Source: Streptomyces diastatochromogenes (GTDB lineage: Bacteria; Actinomycetota; Actinomycetes; Streptomycetales; Streptomycetaceae). From it: a stretch of 64,000 bases of DNA. Under the pieces are notes generated by a model, which saw only the letters and a program-made list of their open reading frames with translations, was not told the DNA's origin and did not search any database. Positions 17,235 through 25,759 of this stretch are shown piece by piece. The stretch covers positions 1 through 64,000 of the forward strand of contig NZ_MCGQ01000052.1 in assembly GCF_002242805.1 (NCBI RefSeq), read 5' to 3'. Made by a program: the position numbers and the translations under genes. The first letter of the stretch is position 1. Each line of letters starts with the position of its first letter.

Positions 17235-18367
17235 CCTCTCACCCCACGGATCCCCCGCACAGCGACACCGCCCCCACCGGCCGTACCCCACCCGCCTGGC
17301 GCCGGCTGCCCCTGACCCTGGCCCCCGTCCTGTTCATGCTGATCGTCGCCCTCACCGACCTGCTGACCCCGGACTGGCTGCATGTCTCCCCGGTGATGGC
17401 CGCCGTGCCGGTCCTGGCCGCCGCCCTGCTCCCCCTGTGGGCGACGGCTGCCCTTGCCTGCGCCGCCCTCTCCGTGACGGCGGTGCTGCAGATGGTCGCG
17501 GGCCAGCTCGGCCGCCCGGACTCGGACGTCGTCCTGGGCGCCCTGGCCGTGGTCGGGCTCGCCTCCCTCGCCACCTGCTCCCTGCGACAACGCCGGGAAC
17601 GGCAGCTGCGCCAGGTCCGCTCCGTGGCGGAGACCGCCCAGCGCGCGCTGATGCACCCGCTGTCCGGCCGGATCCGCTCGCTGGCCCTGTGCGGTGTGTA
17701 TCTGCCGGCCGAGTCGGAGGCACGGATGGGCGGCGACTTCTACGAGGCCCTGCAGACGCCGTACGGCACCCGGATCCTCATCGGCGACGTGCGGGGCAAG
17801 GGGCTGACGGCCGTCGGGGCCTCCGCGAACCTGCTCGCCGCGTTCCGGGAGCTGGCCGACCGGGAGGCGTCCCTGGCCAAGGTGGCCCAGGGGCTGGACG
17901 AGCGCGCCCGACGGCAGATCGCGGCGCTGGACGGCCAGGGCACGCAGGCGCTGTTCACGGAGCGGTTCGCGACCGCGCTGCTCGTGGAGTTCCCGCCCGG
18001 CGAGGCGGTGGCCCGCATCGTCCACTGCGGTCATCCCGAGCCGCTCGTCGTCCGGGCGGGCCAGGTCCACGCCCACCTGCCCGACCAGCCCGGGGCACCC
18101 CTCGGACTCGGCGACCTCCTGGCCGCGGAACCGGTCGCGACGACGGTGCCGTTCGCCCCGGGCGACCGGCTGCTCCTCTTCACGGACGGATTCATCGAGG
18201 CCCGCGACCGCCGGGGCCGGTTCTACGACCTCCCCGCCCACGCCCGCACCCACGCGGACCGCCCACTGCCGGCCATGGTCACCGCCCTGCGCCGCGCCCT
18301 CCTGCACCACGTCGACGGCGACCTCGGCGACGACGCGGCACTGGTGGCGCTGGAGCGGCTGCCGTGA
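17231..18367 (+). CDS. Membrane-anchored PP2C-type (SpoIIE) serine/threonine phosphatase
   Basis: The 378-aa protein has an N-terminal membrane domain of about four segments (residues 25-115), then a linker helix and a PPM/SpoIIE catalytic domain (about 145-378). Metal-binding and core motifs are visible: ARMGGDFYEAL, IGDVRGKGLTAVGASANLL, IVHCGHPEPLVV, LLLFTDGFIEARD and a final DDAALVALE. Streptomyces encodes many such phosphatases, which act on anti-sigma-factor antagonists in stress signalling. Translational coupling to the exporter gene is notable, but no partner kinase or anti-sigma factor lies nearby. Confidence 0.85.
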   Translation: MTSHPTDPPHSDTAPTGRTPPAWRRLPLTLAPVLFMLIVALTDLLTPDWLHVSPVMAAVPVLAAALLPLWATAALACAALSVTAVLQMVAGQLGRPDSDVVLGALAVVGLASLATCSLRQRRERQLRQVRSVAETAQRALMHPLSGRIRSLALCGVYLPAESEARMGGDFYEALQTPYGTRILIGDVRGKGLTAVGASANLLAAFRELADREASLAKVAQGLDERARRQIAALDGQGTQALFTERFATALLVEFPPGEAVARIVHCGHPEPLVVRAGQVHAHLPDQPGAPLGLGDLLAAEPVATTVPFAPGDRLLLFTDGFIEARDRRGRFYDLPAHARTHADRPLPAMVTALRRALLHHVDGDLGDDAALVALERLP

Positions 18368-18387
18368 CAGCGCCTGGGGGCAGGGCG

Positions 18388-19215
18388 TCAGGGGGCGAGC
18401 TGCCGTCCCGCCTCGATCGCCGTCGCGGCGAACGCGATGGTGTCACGCAGGCGCGCGGCCGGATCGCCCTCGTACGAGGAGGTGGCGGAGCCTTCGCGGA
18501 TCCGGAGCGCTTCATGGACGATCGGCTGCCAGCGCTCGTCGAAGGCGGTCAGAGCGTGCCGGCCGGCCCCGGTCTTGGAGGTGAGCCGATCGGTGGCCAG
18601 CAGGTGGTGCAGGCGCGCGACGCCGAGCACGAACCACTCGGTGACCCACTCGCCCCGCTCGGCCGGGCCGTCGAGGACCCACTCCTGTCCTTCGCCTGCG
18701 CGAAGTGTGTCGAGCGACGGCTGCCAGAACTCGGCGAGGTTGGCGTGGGAGTAAGCGCGGAGCGCGGTCTGGTCCGTCCACACGTCGTCCGCCGTCAGCC
18801 GCGGGCCGCGTACGGTGACAGCCTGCCGGGCGATCTCGTGCCAGGTGACCAGGTTGCGGCCGAAGTGGCCCGTCGGCCGGAAGTCCCACTCCTGGACGCA
18901 CGGCACGTCCGGGCAGCCCTTCGGCGAGTCGGCCAGATCCGCGCGGGTCACGTGCAACCCGTCGAAGTAAGGCCGTGGGTGACGACCGCTCAGCTCCCGG
19001 AAGACCTCGCGGAGCGCGTCCACCGACATGGCCGAAGGCCGCTCGCTGAGCACCGCCAGGAAGTCGATGTCGCTGCGCCCGGGCCGGAAGTCGCCGTACG
19101 TGAGCGAGCCGTGCAGATACAGGCCCTCGATGAGCCCGGGCACGGCCGTGTCGGTCAACTCCAGGTAGCTCTCGACCGATTGGCGGACCTCATCGGGAAG
19201 CGGCGGTAACGTCAT
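18388..19215 (-). CDS. Nucleotidyltransferase, aminoglycoside adenylyltransferase-like
   Basis: The 275-aa protein shows the pol-beta nucleotidyltransferase signature GLYLHGSLTYGDFRPGRSDI followed by DF (near residues 32-55), with the paired Asp of the metal site. An AadA-like helical C-terminal domain of about 150 residues (WTDQTALRAYSHANLAEFW) follows. Proteins of this type adenylylate aminoglycosides such as streptomycin; many Streptomyces homologues have unknown substrates. ATG 19215 starts MTLPPLPDE; a GTG 9 bases earlier is also possible. It is the nearer of two minus-strand genes to the PP2C stop, and no antibiotic cluster is adjacent. Confidence 0.7.
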   Translation of the reverse strand: MTLPPLPDEVRQSVESYLELTDTAVPGLIEGLYLHGSLTYGDFRPGRSDIDFLAVLSERPSAMSVDALREVFRELSGRHPRPYFDGLHVTRADLADSPKGCPDVPCVQEWDFRPTGHFGRNLVTWHEIARQAVTVRGPRLTADDVWTDQTALRAYSHANLAEFWQPSLDTLRAGEGQEWVLDGPAERGEWVTEWFVLGVARLHHLLATDRLTSKTGAGRHALTAFDERWQPIVHEALRIREGSATSSYEGDPAARLRDTIAFAATAIEAGRQLAP

Positions 19216-19225
19216 GGCGCCCACG

Positions 19226-19576
19226 CTAGACGATCACGGCCGTCGCCAGGGCTCCCGCGGCCGAGGCGAGAAACAGGCCCGGGAACGCGATGTTGTGCAG
19301 TACTCCGGCCCGTACATGGACGGCCAGGGCGCCGATGTAGAACAGCACCAGGCCGACACCGGCGGCGATGCCCAGGGGGCGCAGGCCCAGCAGTCCGAGC
19401 AGGAGTCCCGCCGCGCCGGCCGCCTTCAGCAGAGCAAGGGGCGGGATCCAGGCCGGCGGTACGCCGACCGCGCTCGCGTTGGCGAGGACGAACGACGCCC
19501 TGGCGAAGTCGGCTCCCGCGATGCCGGCGTTGGCCAGGACGGCCGCACAGGTGGCGAGGACGTAGGCGAGTTCCAT
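19226..19576 (-). CDS. DoxX-like four-helix membrane protein
   Basis: The 116-aa protein has four hydrophobic segments (AYVLATCAAVLANAGIA, WIPPLALLKAAGAAGLLLGL, LGIAAGVGLVLFYIGALAVH and FLASAAGALATAVIV). This fits the DoxX/DUF4267-like group of small membrane proteins. No catalytic residue is evident and the function is unknown. ATG 19576 is preceded by GGAGGGTGG. It diverges from the LysR gene with only 60 bp between the starts, a classical arrangement for a LysR target. Confidence 0.7.
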   Translation of the reverse strand: MELAYVLATCAAVLANAGIAGADFARASFVLANASAVGVPPAWIPPLALLKAAGAAGLLLGLLGLRPLGIAAGVGLVLFYIGALAVHVRAGVLHNIAFPGLFLASAAGALATAVIV

Positions 19577-19636
19577 GAGTCCACCCTCCCCGGGAGCCGA
19601 CACGCCGTCCAATACCTGCATCTATAACCTGGTGGA

Positions 19637-20533
19637 ATGGATGTCGACACCCGTCTGCTGCGCTCCTTCCTGGCCGTCGCCGAGGAGGGCAGCCTCACCC
19701 GTGCCGCCGAGCGTGTCTTCGTGTCCCAGCCGGCCCTGACGAAGCAGATCCGGCAGCTGGAGACGCAGCTCGGCGTACGGTTGTTCGAACGCTCGCGGGC
19801 CGGGATGGCACTGACCGGGCCCGGCCGGGAACTCGCGCGTCGCGCCCCGAAGGTGCTCGCGGCGTGGGACGACGCCCTGCGCACCACGCGGGCCGCCGAC
19901 CGGCAGGCCTCCCGGGTGCTGCGCGTCGGGTTCCTGGCGAGCGCGGCCAACGAGGCGACGCAGGAGATCGTCGCCGCGTTCGCCCGGCGCCGGCCCGGGT
20001 GGCGCACCGAGCTGCGCCAGGCGGCCTGGACGAACCCGAGCGCCGGCCTGGCCACCGGGGACGTGGACGCCGCCCTGCTGCGGCTGCCCTTCCAGGGCCA
20101 GGAAGCCCTGCGCGTCGAGCCGCTGTTCAGCGAACCGCGCTGGGTCGCCCTGCCCGCCGCGCACCCGCTGGCCGCACGCGACACGATCGCCTTCCGCGAC
20201 CTGTGGGACGAGCCGTTCGTCGCCGCCCCGCAGGAGACCGGCGCCTGGCGCGACCACTGGCTGGCCGCCGACGAGCGCGAGGGCCACCCCGTCCGCGTCG
20301 GCGCGGTCACCGAGCAGCCCGACGACTGGCTGAACGCCATCGCCAACGGATACGGGATCGCCCTCGCACCCCAGTCCGCCGCACGGTTCTACGCCCGACC
20401 CGGCGTGGTCTACCGACCGGTCACCGGCGTGAGCCCCACCCAGGTGGGCGTCGCCTGGGCCCCCGCCGACGACCGCAATCCGGTCGTACAGGACTTCGTC
20501 CGCTGCTGCCTCGATCTCGCTCGACCGGCCTGA
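19637..20533 (+). CDS. LysR family transcriptional regulator
   Basis: The 298-aa protein has a typical N-terminal winged helix (LLRSFLAVAEEGSLTRAAER, then VSQPALTKQIRQLETQLG, residues 7-50). A LysR substrate-binding domain (about 90-295) follows, with VGFLASAANEATQEIVAAF and NAIANGYGIALAPQSAAR. It is divergent from the small DoxX-like gene, which it may control through the shared 60-bp region. The DNA there contains TGCATCTATAACCTGG, but no clean T-N11-A site could be fixed. The effector is unknown. Confidence 0.9.
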   Translation: MDVDTRLLRSFLAVAEEGSLTRAAERVFVSQPALTKQIRQLETQLGVRLFERSRAGMALTGPGRELARRAPKVLAAWDDALRTTRAADRQASRVLRVGFLASAANEATQEIVAAFARRRPGWRTELRQAAWTNPSAGLATGDVDAALLRLPFQGQEALRVEPLFSEPRWVALPAAHPLAARDTIAFRDLWDEPFVAAPQETGAWRDHWLAADEREGHPVRVGAVTEQPDDWLNAIANGYGIALAPQSAARFYARPGVVYRPVTGVSPTQVGVAWAPADDRNPVVQDFVRCCLDLARPA

Positions 20534-20608
20534 TCGTCCCCTGCCCGGCCCAATCCAGGTCCGCCTAAAGGGCGAGCACCCGTGAGGGGTGTGACCGTGG
20601 TGGAAGGG

Positions 20609-20649
20609 ATCGGCGGGTGCACCTGTGGCATCGGCGGTGCACCTGTGGC
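20609..20649 (+). repeat. Tandem 20/21-bp duplication before the hydrogenase locus
   Basis: The sequence atcggcgg(g)tgcacctgtggc occurs at 20609-20629 and again at 20630-20649, directly before the AGGAGG site and ATG (20661) of the first hydrogenase-locus gene. It also offers upstream in-frame ATG codons, which is why the start is debatable. It may be a repeated binding site or simply replication slippage. Confidence 0.7.
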
Positions 20650-20660
20650 GAGGAGGCGGA

Positions 20661-22217
20661 ATGGCCGGGACGGGCGGCGTGGATGGTGGCGTGGCGTGTG
20701 CCGCCGTAGCGGGAGGCGACGCGTCCGGCGACGCCTTCGCGCAGGTGAGCGCGGTCGCCGATGCCGTCCTCTACGAGGGCTATCTCCTCTACCCGTACCG
20801 CCGCTCCTCGGCCAAGAACCGCGTCCGCTGGCAGTTCGGGGTGCTGTTGCCGCGGGACTGGGTGGAGGCGGACGGGCCCGTCGCCCCCGGCCTGTCCGGG
20901 TCCGCGGACTCCTGGTACCAGCAGACCGAGTGCCTGGTGCGCGCGCGGCGGCCCGAAGCGGTCGTACGGGTCCGGCTGCGGTACCTGCAGATGCAGCACA
21001 AGCAGGTGCAGGCGGCCGACACGGATGGACGGTACCGCCCGGTCGAGTCGCTGCGGACGGACGACGGGACGGCCCATCTCACCTTCGACGAGGCTGTGCC
21101 GCACGAGGTCGGTTTCGAGTGGCCGCTCGCCGATCTGCTGCGGGGCGGGTGCGGTACCGAGGCCGGGGCGCCGCCCGGTGCGGAGACGGAGCCGCTGCCC
21201 GGGGGCGCCGGGCGCGTGGTGCGGCGGCGTGAGGAGGTCCGGGCGCGTACGACGGTCGTGGCCGAGCCGCTCACCGACGACGTGTACCGGCTGCGGGTGC
21301 GCACCGAGAACACCGGGCGCGCACCGGATGCCCGGGCTGCCCGGGGCGATGCCCTGCGGCATGCGCTGCTGGCCGCGCACACCCTGCTCGGCGGCGAGGG
21401 CGTGGAGTTCGTCTCGCTGACCGATCCGCCCGCCGGTCTGCGGGAGCATGTGCGCGACTGCCGTAACGCGTTCACCTTCCCTGTCCTGGGCGGCCCGCCG
21501 CAGGAGACGGGTCCGGTCGGTCGGGTCGTCCTGTCCTCCCCGATCATCCTCCCGGACCGTCCGCAGGTGGCGCCGGAGAGCCCGGGCGATCTGCACGACG
21601 CGGCGGAGATCGACGAGATCCTGACGCTGCGCACGATGCTCCTGACGGACGAGGAGAAGGCCGAGGCGCGGGCCACCGACCCGCGGGCCGCGCGGATCCT
21701 CGACCGCGTCGACAGCATGCCGCAGGAGGTCTTCGCCCGGCTGCACGGCGCCATCCGCTCGCTCACCCCGGTCACGCCCGCCGTCCCCGGGGACCCGTCC
21801 GAACGGCCCGCCTGGTGGCAGGAGGACGCCGACGAGGGGCTGTCTCCGACGACCGACACGGTGCTCGTGGACGGCGTCCCGGTCGGCGGCGGCAGCCGGG
21901 TGCGGGTGCGGCCGCGCGGCCGGGGCGCCGACGCCCAGGACATGTTCCTGGCCGGCCGGACCGCGCGGGTGGCGGCGGTCTTCCACGACGTGGACGGCAG
22001 CGTGCACCTGGCGGTGACCGTCGACGACGATCCCGCGGCCGAACTGCACGGCTGGTACGGCCGTTTCCACTACTTCCGGCCCGACGAGGTCGAACCTCTC
22101 GCGGGCGCGCACGCGCCGGGGCTCGCCGACCCGGTCCACCCACCCCGGCCGCAGTCCCCGCGGCCCCGATGTCCGGCCGCCGGGCCGGAGGAGGGACGGC
22201 TCGATGGACACCCCTGA
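20661..22217 (+). CDS. Uncharacterised hydrogenase-locus protein, first gene of the group 1h operon
   Basis: The 518-aa soluble protein has no signal peptide or membrane segment, and I cannot assign a catalytic family. Notable stretches are an N-terminal DAVLYEGYLLYPYRRSSAKN, a middle acidic region (DLHDAAEIDEILTLRTMLL) and a C-terminal small beta-domain (VAAVFHDVDGSVHLAVTVDD, ELHGWYGRFHYFRPDEVEPL). Genes with this placement precede the small subunit gene in other actinobacterial group 1h loci, so a role in maturation or assembly is likely but unproven. ATG 20661 has AGGAGG four bases upstream; an ATG at 20625 is an alternative. Confidence 0.65.
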   Translation: MAGTGGVDGGVACAAVAGGDASGDAFAQVSAVADAVLYEGYLLYPYRRSSAKNRVRWQFGVLLPRDWVEADGPVAPGLSGSADSWYQQTECLVRARRPEAVVRVRLRYLQMQHKQVQAADTDGRYRPVESLRTDDGTAHLTFDEAVPHEVGFEWPLADLLRGGCGTEAGAPPGAETEPLPGGAGRVVRRREEVRARTTVVAEPLTDDVYRLRVRTENTGRAPDARAARGDALRHALLAAHTLLGGEGVEFVSLTDPPAGLREHVRDCRNAFTFPVLGGPPQETGPVGRVVLSSPIILPDRPQVAPESPGDLHDAAEIDEILTLRTMLLTDEEKAEARATDPRAARILDRVDSMPQEVFARLHGAIRSLTPVTPAVPGDPSERPAWWQEDADEGLSPTTDTVLVDGVPVGGGSRVRVRPRGRGADAQDMFLAGRTARVAAVFHDVDGSVHLAVTVDDDPAAELHGWYGRFHYFRPDEVEPLAGAHAPGLADPVHPPRPQSPRPRCPAAGPEEGRLDGHP

Positions 22218-22274
22218 CCTGCCGGCGCACGCCGGTCACCGACTCCCTGACCGACCGCAGCAAAGGCCGACGAC

Positions 22275-23336
22275 ATGACGACCCAGAGCAGTGCCACCCA
22301 GGAGCGCGACGCGATCGACGAGATCCACATCCTCTGGATCTCCGAGGGGATGAGCTGTGACGGCGACACCGTCTCCCTGACCGCCGCCGACCAGCCCTCG
22401 ATCGAGGACGTGGTGCTCGGGCTCATCCCGGGCCTGCCGAAGGTCAACCTGGTCAACAAGGTGCTCTCGCCGAGCCTGGGCGGCGAGGACTTCCTCGCCC
22501 CGTACCGGGCCGCGGCGCGCGGCGAACTGGCCCCGTTCATCCTCGTCATCGAGGGCTCGATCCCGAACCAGAACATCATCGAGGGCGACGGCTACTGGAC
22601 GTCCTTCGGCAACGACCCGGAGACCGGCCAGCCGCTGCCGCTGAACTGGTGGATCGACCAACTGGCGCCCAAGGCCTGGGCAGTGGTGGCCGCCGGCACC
22701 TGCGCCACCTTCGGCGGCATCCACGCCATGGCCGGCAACCCCACCGGCTGCATGGGCCTCGCGGACTATCTGGGCTGGGACTACAAGTCGCAGGCCGGAC
22801 TCCCCATCGTCAACGTGCCCGGCTGTCCCATCCAGCCCGAGAACTTCATGGAGACCCTCATCTGGGTGCTCCAGCATGCCGCCGGTGCCGCTCCCCCGCC
22901 CCCGCTGGACCACATGCTGCGTCCCCAGTGGCTGTTCGGGAAGACCGTGCACGAGGGCTGCGACCGGGGCTCGTACTACGAGCAGGGCGACTTCGGCCTC
23001 GACTACAACTCCCCCAAGTGCCTGGTGAAAACCGGCTGCTGGGGCCCGGTGGTCAACTGCAACGTGCCCAAGCGGGGCTGGATGTCCGGCATCGGCGGCT
23101 GTCCGAACGTCGGCGGGATCTGCATCGGGTGCACGATGCCCGGCTTCCCCGACGCCTTCATGCCGTTCATGGACGAACCACCCGGGGCGACGCTGTCGAC
23201 CCTCGCCGTCAAGCCGTACGCGGCCGTCATCCGCCGGCTGCGCGGCCTGACCAACGACATGGTGAACCACGAGCCCAAGTGGCGCCACAACAAGCGCAGG
23301 CTGACCAGCGGTTACGACCCGCACTACCGCCCGTGA
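22275..23336 (+). CDS. hhyS: Group 1h [NiFe]-hydrogenase small subunit
   Basis: The 353-aa subunit carries the iron-sulfur relay of a high-affinity actinobacterial hydrogenase. The proximal-cluster motif reads EGMSCDGDTVSL (Cys28, Asp31). Asp stands where most hydrogenases have the second Cys, the known hallmark of this oxygen-tolerant group. Later Cys sites are visible in AGTCATFGGIHA, VNVPGCPIQPEN, CLVKTGCWGPVVNCNVP and GGCPNVGGICIGCTMPGFPD. There is no Tat signal, so the enzyme should be cytoplasmic or loosely membrane-bound. It lies 64 bp before the large-subunit gene. The group is known to oxidise atmospheric H2 in spores and stationary cells. Confidence 0.95.
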   Translation: MTTQSSATQERDAIDEIHILWISEGMSCDGDTVSLTAADQPSIEDVVLGLIPGLPKVNLVNKVLSPSLGGEDFLAPYRAAARGELAPFILVIEGSIPNQNIIEGDGYWTSFGNDPETGQPLPLNWWIDQLAPKAWAVVAAGTCATFGGIHAMAGNPTGCMGLADYLGWDYKSQAGLPIVNVPGCPIQPENFMETLIWVLQHAAGAAPPPPLDHMLRPQWLFGKTVHEGCDRGSYYEQGDFGLDYNSPKCLVKTGCWGPVVNCNVPKRGWMSGIGGCPNVGGICIGCTMPGFPDAFMPFMDEPPGATLSTLAVKPYAAVIRRLRGLTNDMVNHEPKWRHNKRRLTSGYDPHYRP

Positions 23337-23400
23337 CGCCGCCCGTCGCGTATCCCGCCATCGACCCGCCGAACCCGAACAGCAAGGGGCTGTACCGCAG

Positions 23401-25194
23401 ATGACGACCACCGAGTCCCGGTCCACCAAACGCAAACCTGCGCAGATCGTGGACATGTCCTGGGATCCGATCACCCGGATCATCGGCAACCTGGGCATCT
23501 ACACGAAGATCGACTTCGCCAACCGGGAAGTCGTGGAGTGCCACAGCACCTCGTCGCTGTTCCGCGGCTACTCGGTGTTCATGAAGGGCAAGGACCCGCG
23601 CGACGCGGGCTTCATCACCTCGCGCATCTGCGGCATCTGCGGCGACAACCACACCACGTGCTCCAACTACGCCCAGCAGATGGCCTACGGCGTCAAGCCG
23701 CCCAAGCTGGCCGAGCACATCACCAACCTCGGCGAAGCGGCCGAGTACATGTTCGACCACACGCTCTTCCAGGACAACCTGGTGTTCGTGGACTTCTGCG
23801 AGGCGATGGTCAAGGCCACCAACCCCGCTGTGCTGGCCCGTGCCGAGCGCACGGACGCGCCCCGCGGGAACGTCCACGGCTTCCGGACCATCGCCGACAT
23901 CATGAAGGCCTTCAACCCCTTCGAGGGCGAGGTCTACAAGGAGGCGCTGAAGGTCAGCCGGGTCACCCGGGAGATGTTCTGCCTGATGGAGGGGCGGCAC
24001 GTCCACCCGTCGACGATGTACCCGGGCGGGGTCGGCACGATGCCGCAGCCGAACACCTTCACCGACTACCTCAGCCGGCTCATGCGGGTCATCGACTTCG
24101 TCAAGAAGTCCGTGGCGATGAACGACGACGTCTTCGACTTCTTCTACGAGGCGCTGCCCGGCTACGAGGAGGTCGGCAAGCGCCGCATCCTGCTGGGCTG
24201 CTGGGGCGCCTGGCAGAACCCGGACGTCGTCGACTACCGCTACGCGAACATGAACCGGTGGGGCAAGGCGATGTACGTCACCCCCGGCATCGTGGTCGAC
24301 GGCCAACTGGTCACCAACAACCTGGTGGACATCAACCTCGGCCTGCGGATCATGCTCGGCAGCTCCTACTACGAGGACTGGGTCAACGAGCAGCCGTTCG
24401 TCACCCACGACCCGCTCGGCAACCCCGTCGACATGCGTCACCCGTGGAACCAGACCACCGTGCCGGTGCCGCAGAAGCGGGACTTCGACGGCAAGTACAG
24501 CTGGGTGATGAGCCCGCGCTGGCACCACTCGGGGACCGGCGAGCACCTCGCCCTGGACACCGGCGGCGGGCCGCTCGCCCGGCTGTGGACGACGGCGCTG
24601 AGCGGCCTGGTCGACACGCCGTACGTCAAGGCCACCGGCAGCAGCGTGCGCATCTCCCTGCCCAAGGGCGAGTCGCTGCCGGAGACCACGCTCGAGTGGC
24701 ACATCCCGAAGTGGAGCAACACCATCGAGAGGGACCGTGCCCGGCCGTACTTCGTCGCCTACGCCGCCGCCATGGCCCTGCAGTTCCTGGAGGAGGCGAT
24801 GGGGATGCTCCGCGACGGCGACTCGAAGGTGTACGAGAACTTCGAGGTGCCCGACGAGGCGATCGGCTGTGGTTTCCACGAGGCGGTGCGCGGTGTCCTC
24901 TCGCACCACCTGGTGATCCGCGACAAGAAGATCGCCAACTACCACCCGTACCCGCCGACCCCGTGGAACGCCAGCCCCCGCGACATGTACGGCACCCCCG
25001 GGCCGTACGAGGACGCCGTCCAGGGCCAGCCGATCTTCGAGGAGAACGGGCCCGACGACTTCAAGGGCGTGGACATCATGCGCACCGTCCGCAGCTTCGA
25101 CCCGTGTCTGCCCTGCGGGGTGCACATGTACATGGGCAAGGGCAAGACGCTGACGACGGTGCACTCGCCCACGTACGGGGCCGGGCATGCCTGA
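23401..25194 (+). CDS. hhyL: Group 1h [NiFe]-hydrogenase large subunit
   Basis: The 597-aa catalytic subunit holds the NiFe(CN)2CO site. The N-terminal motif SRICGICGDNHTTC gives Cys77 and Cys80 as ligands. The C-terminal motif DPCLPCGVH gives Cys569 and Cys572, followed by a 22-residue tail that the maturation protease would remove after His575. Family stretches include MSWDPITRIIGNLGIYTKID and RHVHPSTMYPGGVGTMPQP. Its stop lies 8 bp inside the next gene, a NifU-like protein, so those two are coupled. The set would oxidise H2 and feed electrons to the respiratory chain. Confidence 0.96.
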   Translation: MTTTESRSTKRKPAQIVDMSWDPITRIIGNLGIYTKIDFANREVVECHSTSSLFRGYSVFMKGKDPRDAGFITSRICGICGDNHTTCSNYAQQMAYGVKPPKLAEHITNLGEAAEYMFDHTLFQDNLVFVDFCEAMVKATNPAVLARAERTDAPRGNVHGFRTIADIMKAFNPFEGEVYKEALKVSRVTREMFCLMEGRHVHPSTMYPGGVGTMPQPNTFTDYLSRLMRVIDFVKKSVAMNDDVFDFFYEALPGYEEVGKRRILLGCWGAWQNPDVVDYRYANMNRWGKAMYVTPGIVVDGQLVTNNLVDINLGLRIMLGSSYYEDWVNEQPFVTHDPLGNPVDMRHPWNQTTVPVPQKRDFDGKYSWVMSPRWHHSGTGEHLALDTGGGPLARLWTTALSGLVDTPYVKATGSSVRISLPKGESLPETTLEWHIPKWSNTIERDRARPYFVAYAAAMALQFLEEAMGMLRDGDSKVYENFEVPDEAIGCGFHEAVRGVLSHHLVIRDKKIANYHPYPPTPWNASPRDMYGTPGPYEDAVQGQPIFEENGPDDFKGVDIMRTVRSFDPCLPCGVHMYMGKGKTLTTVHSPTYGAGHA

Positions 25195-25759
25195 CACCGC
25201 CGTACGGCTCCCGGATCCGGCGGTGGAGGCGCGGCTCGCCCGGCTCGACGAGCTGCTGGCGGGGCTGGAGTCCGCGCCCGGCCCGGCCGCCCGGGAGGCG
25301 CTGGAGTCGGTGACGCTGCTGACCGAGGTGTACGGCGAGGCGCTCGCCCGGGTCCTGGACCACGCGGACGAACAGCTGCGCGAGCGCCTGGCCGACGACG
25401 AGCTGCTCGGACACCTGCTGGTGCTGCACTCCCTGCACCCCGAGACCGTCGAGCGACGGGCCGCCCGCGCGGTCGAGCGGCTGCGGCCCGCAGTCCGCGA
25501 ACGCGGCGGTGACCTGGAGTGGGCCGGTGTCGAGGGGCAGGTGGCCCGGGTCCGGGTGAGCACCGGCGGCGGGTGCGGTTCCGGGTGTGGCGGCGGGTCG
25601 TCCGACGTCACCGCGGCCGTCCGCGCGGCGGTGCTGGCCGCCGCCCCCGAGCTGGACGCGGTGGAGCCGGTCACCGCCGAGCGGCGGGCGGCCCCGGCCT
25701 TCGTACCCCTGACGACACTGACGCGCCGGACCGCGCCGCGACCGCAGGAGCCCCGGTGA
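25187..25759 (+). CDS. NifU-domain (Nfu-like) iron-sulfur protein
   Basis: The 190-aa protein has an N-terminal helical half and a NifU-like C-terminal domain (about 85-165: TVERRAARAVERLRPAVRER, VARVRVSTGGGCGSGCGG). The usual CXXC scaffold is here C-x3-C (CGSGC). It probably carries or delivers iron-sulfur clusters for the hydrogenase small subunit. The ATG overlaps the end of hhyL, and the next gene starts in its stop codon (GTGA), so it is firmly part of the operon. Confidence 0.8.
   Translation: MPDTAVRLPDPAVEARLARLDELLAGLESAPGPAAREALESVTLLTEVYGEALARVLDHADEQLRERLADDELLGHLLVLHSLHPETVERRAARAVERLRPAVRERGGDLEWAGVEGQVARVRVSTGGGCGSGCGGGSSDVTAAVRAAVLAAAPELDAVEPVTAERRAAPAFVPLTTLTRRTAPRPQEPR

Noticed and set aside
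18388..19215. Confirmed streptomycin resistance gene
   Set aside because: The nucleotidyltransferase core is present, but AadA-like proteins in Streptomyces often have other or unknown substrates and no resistance context is seen.
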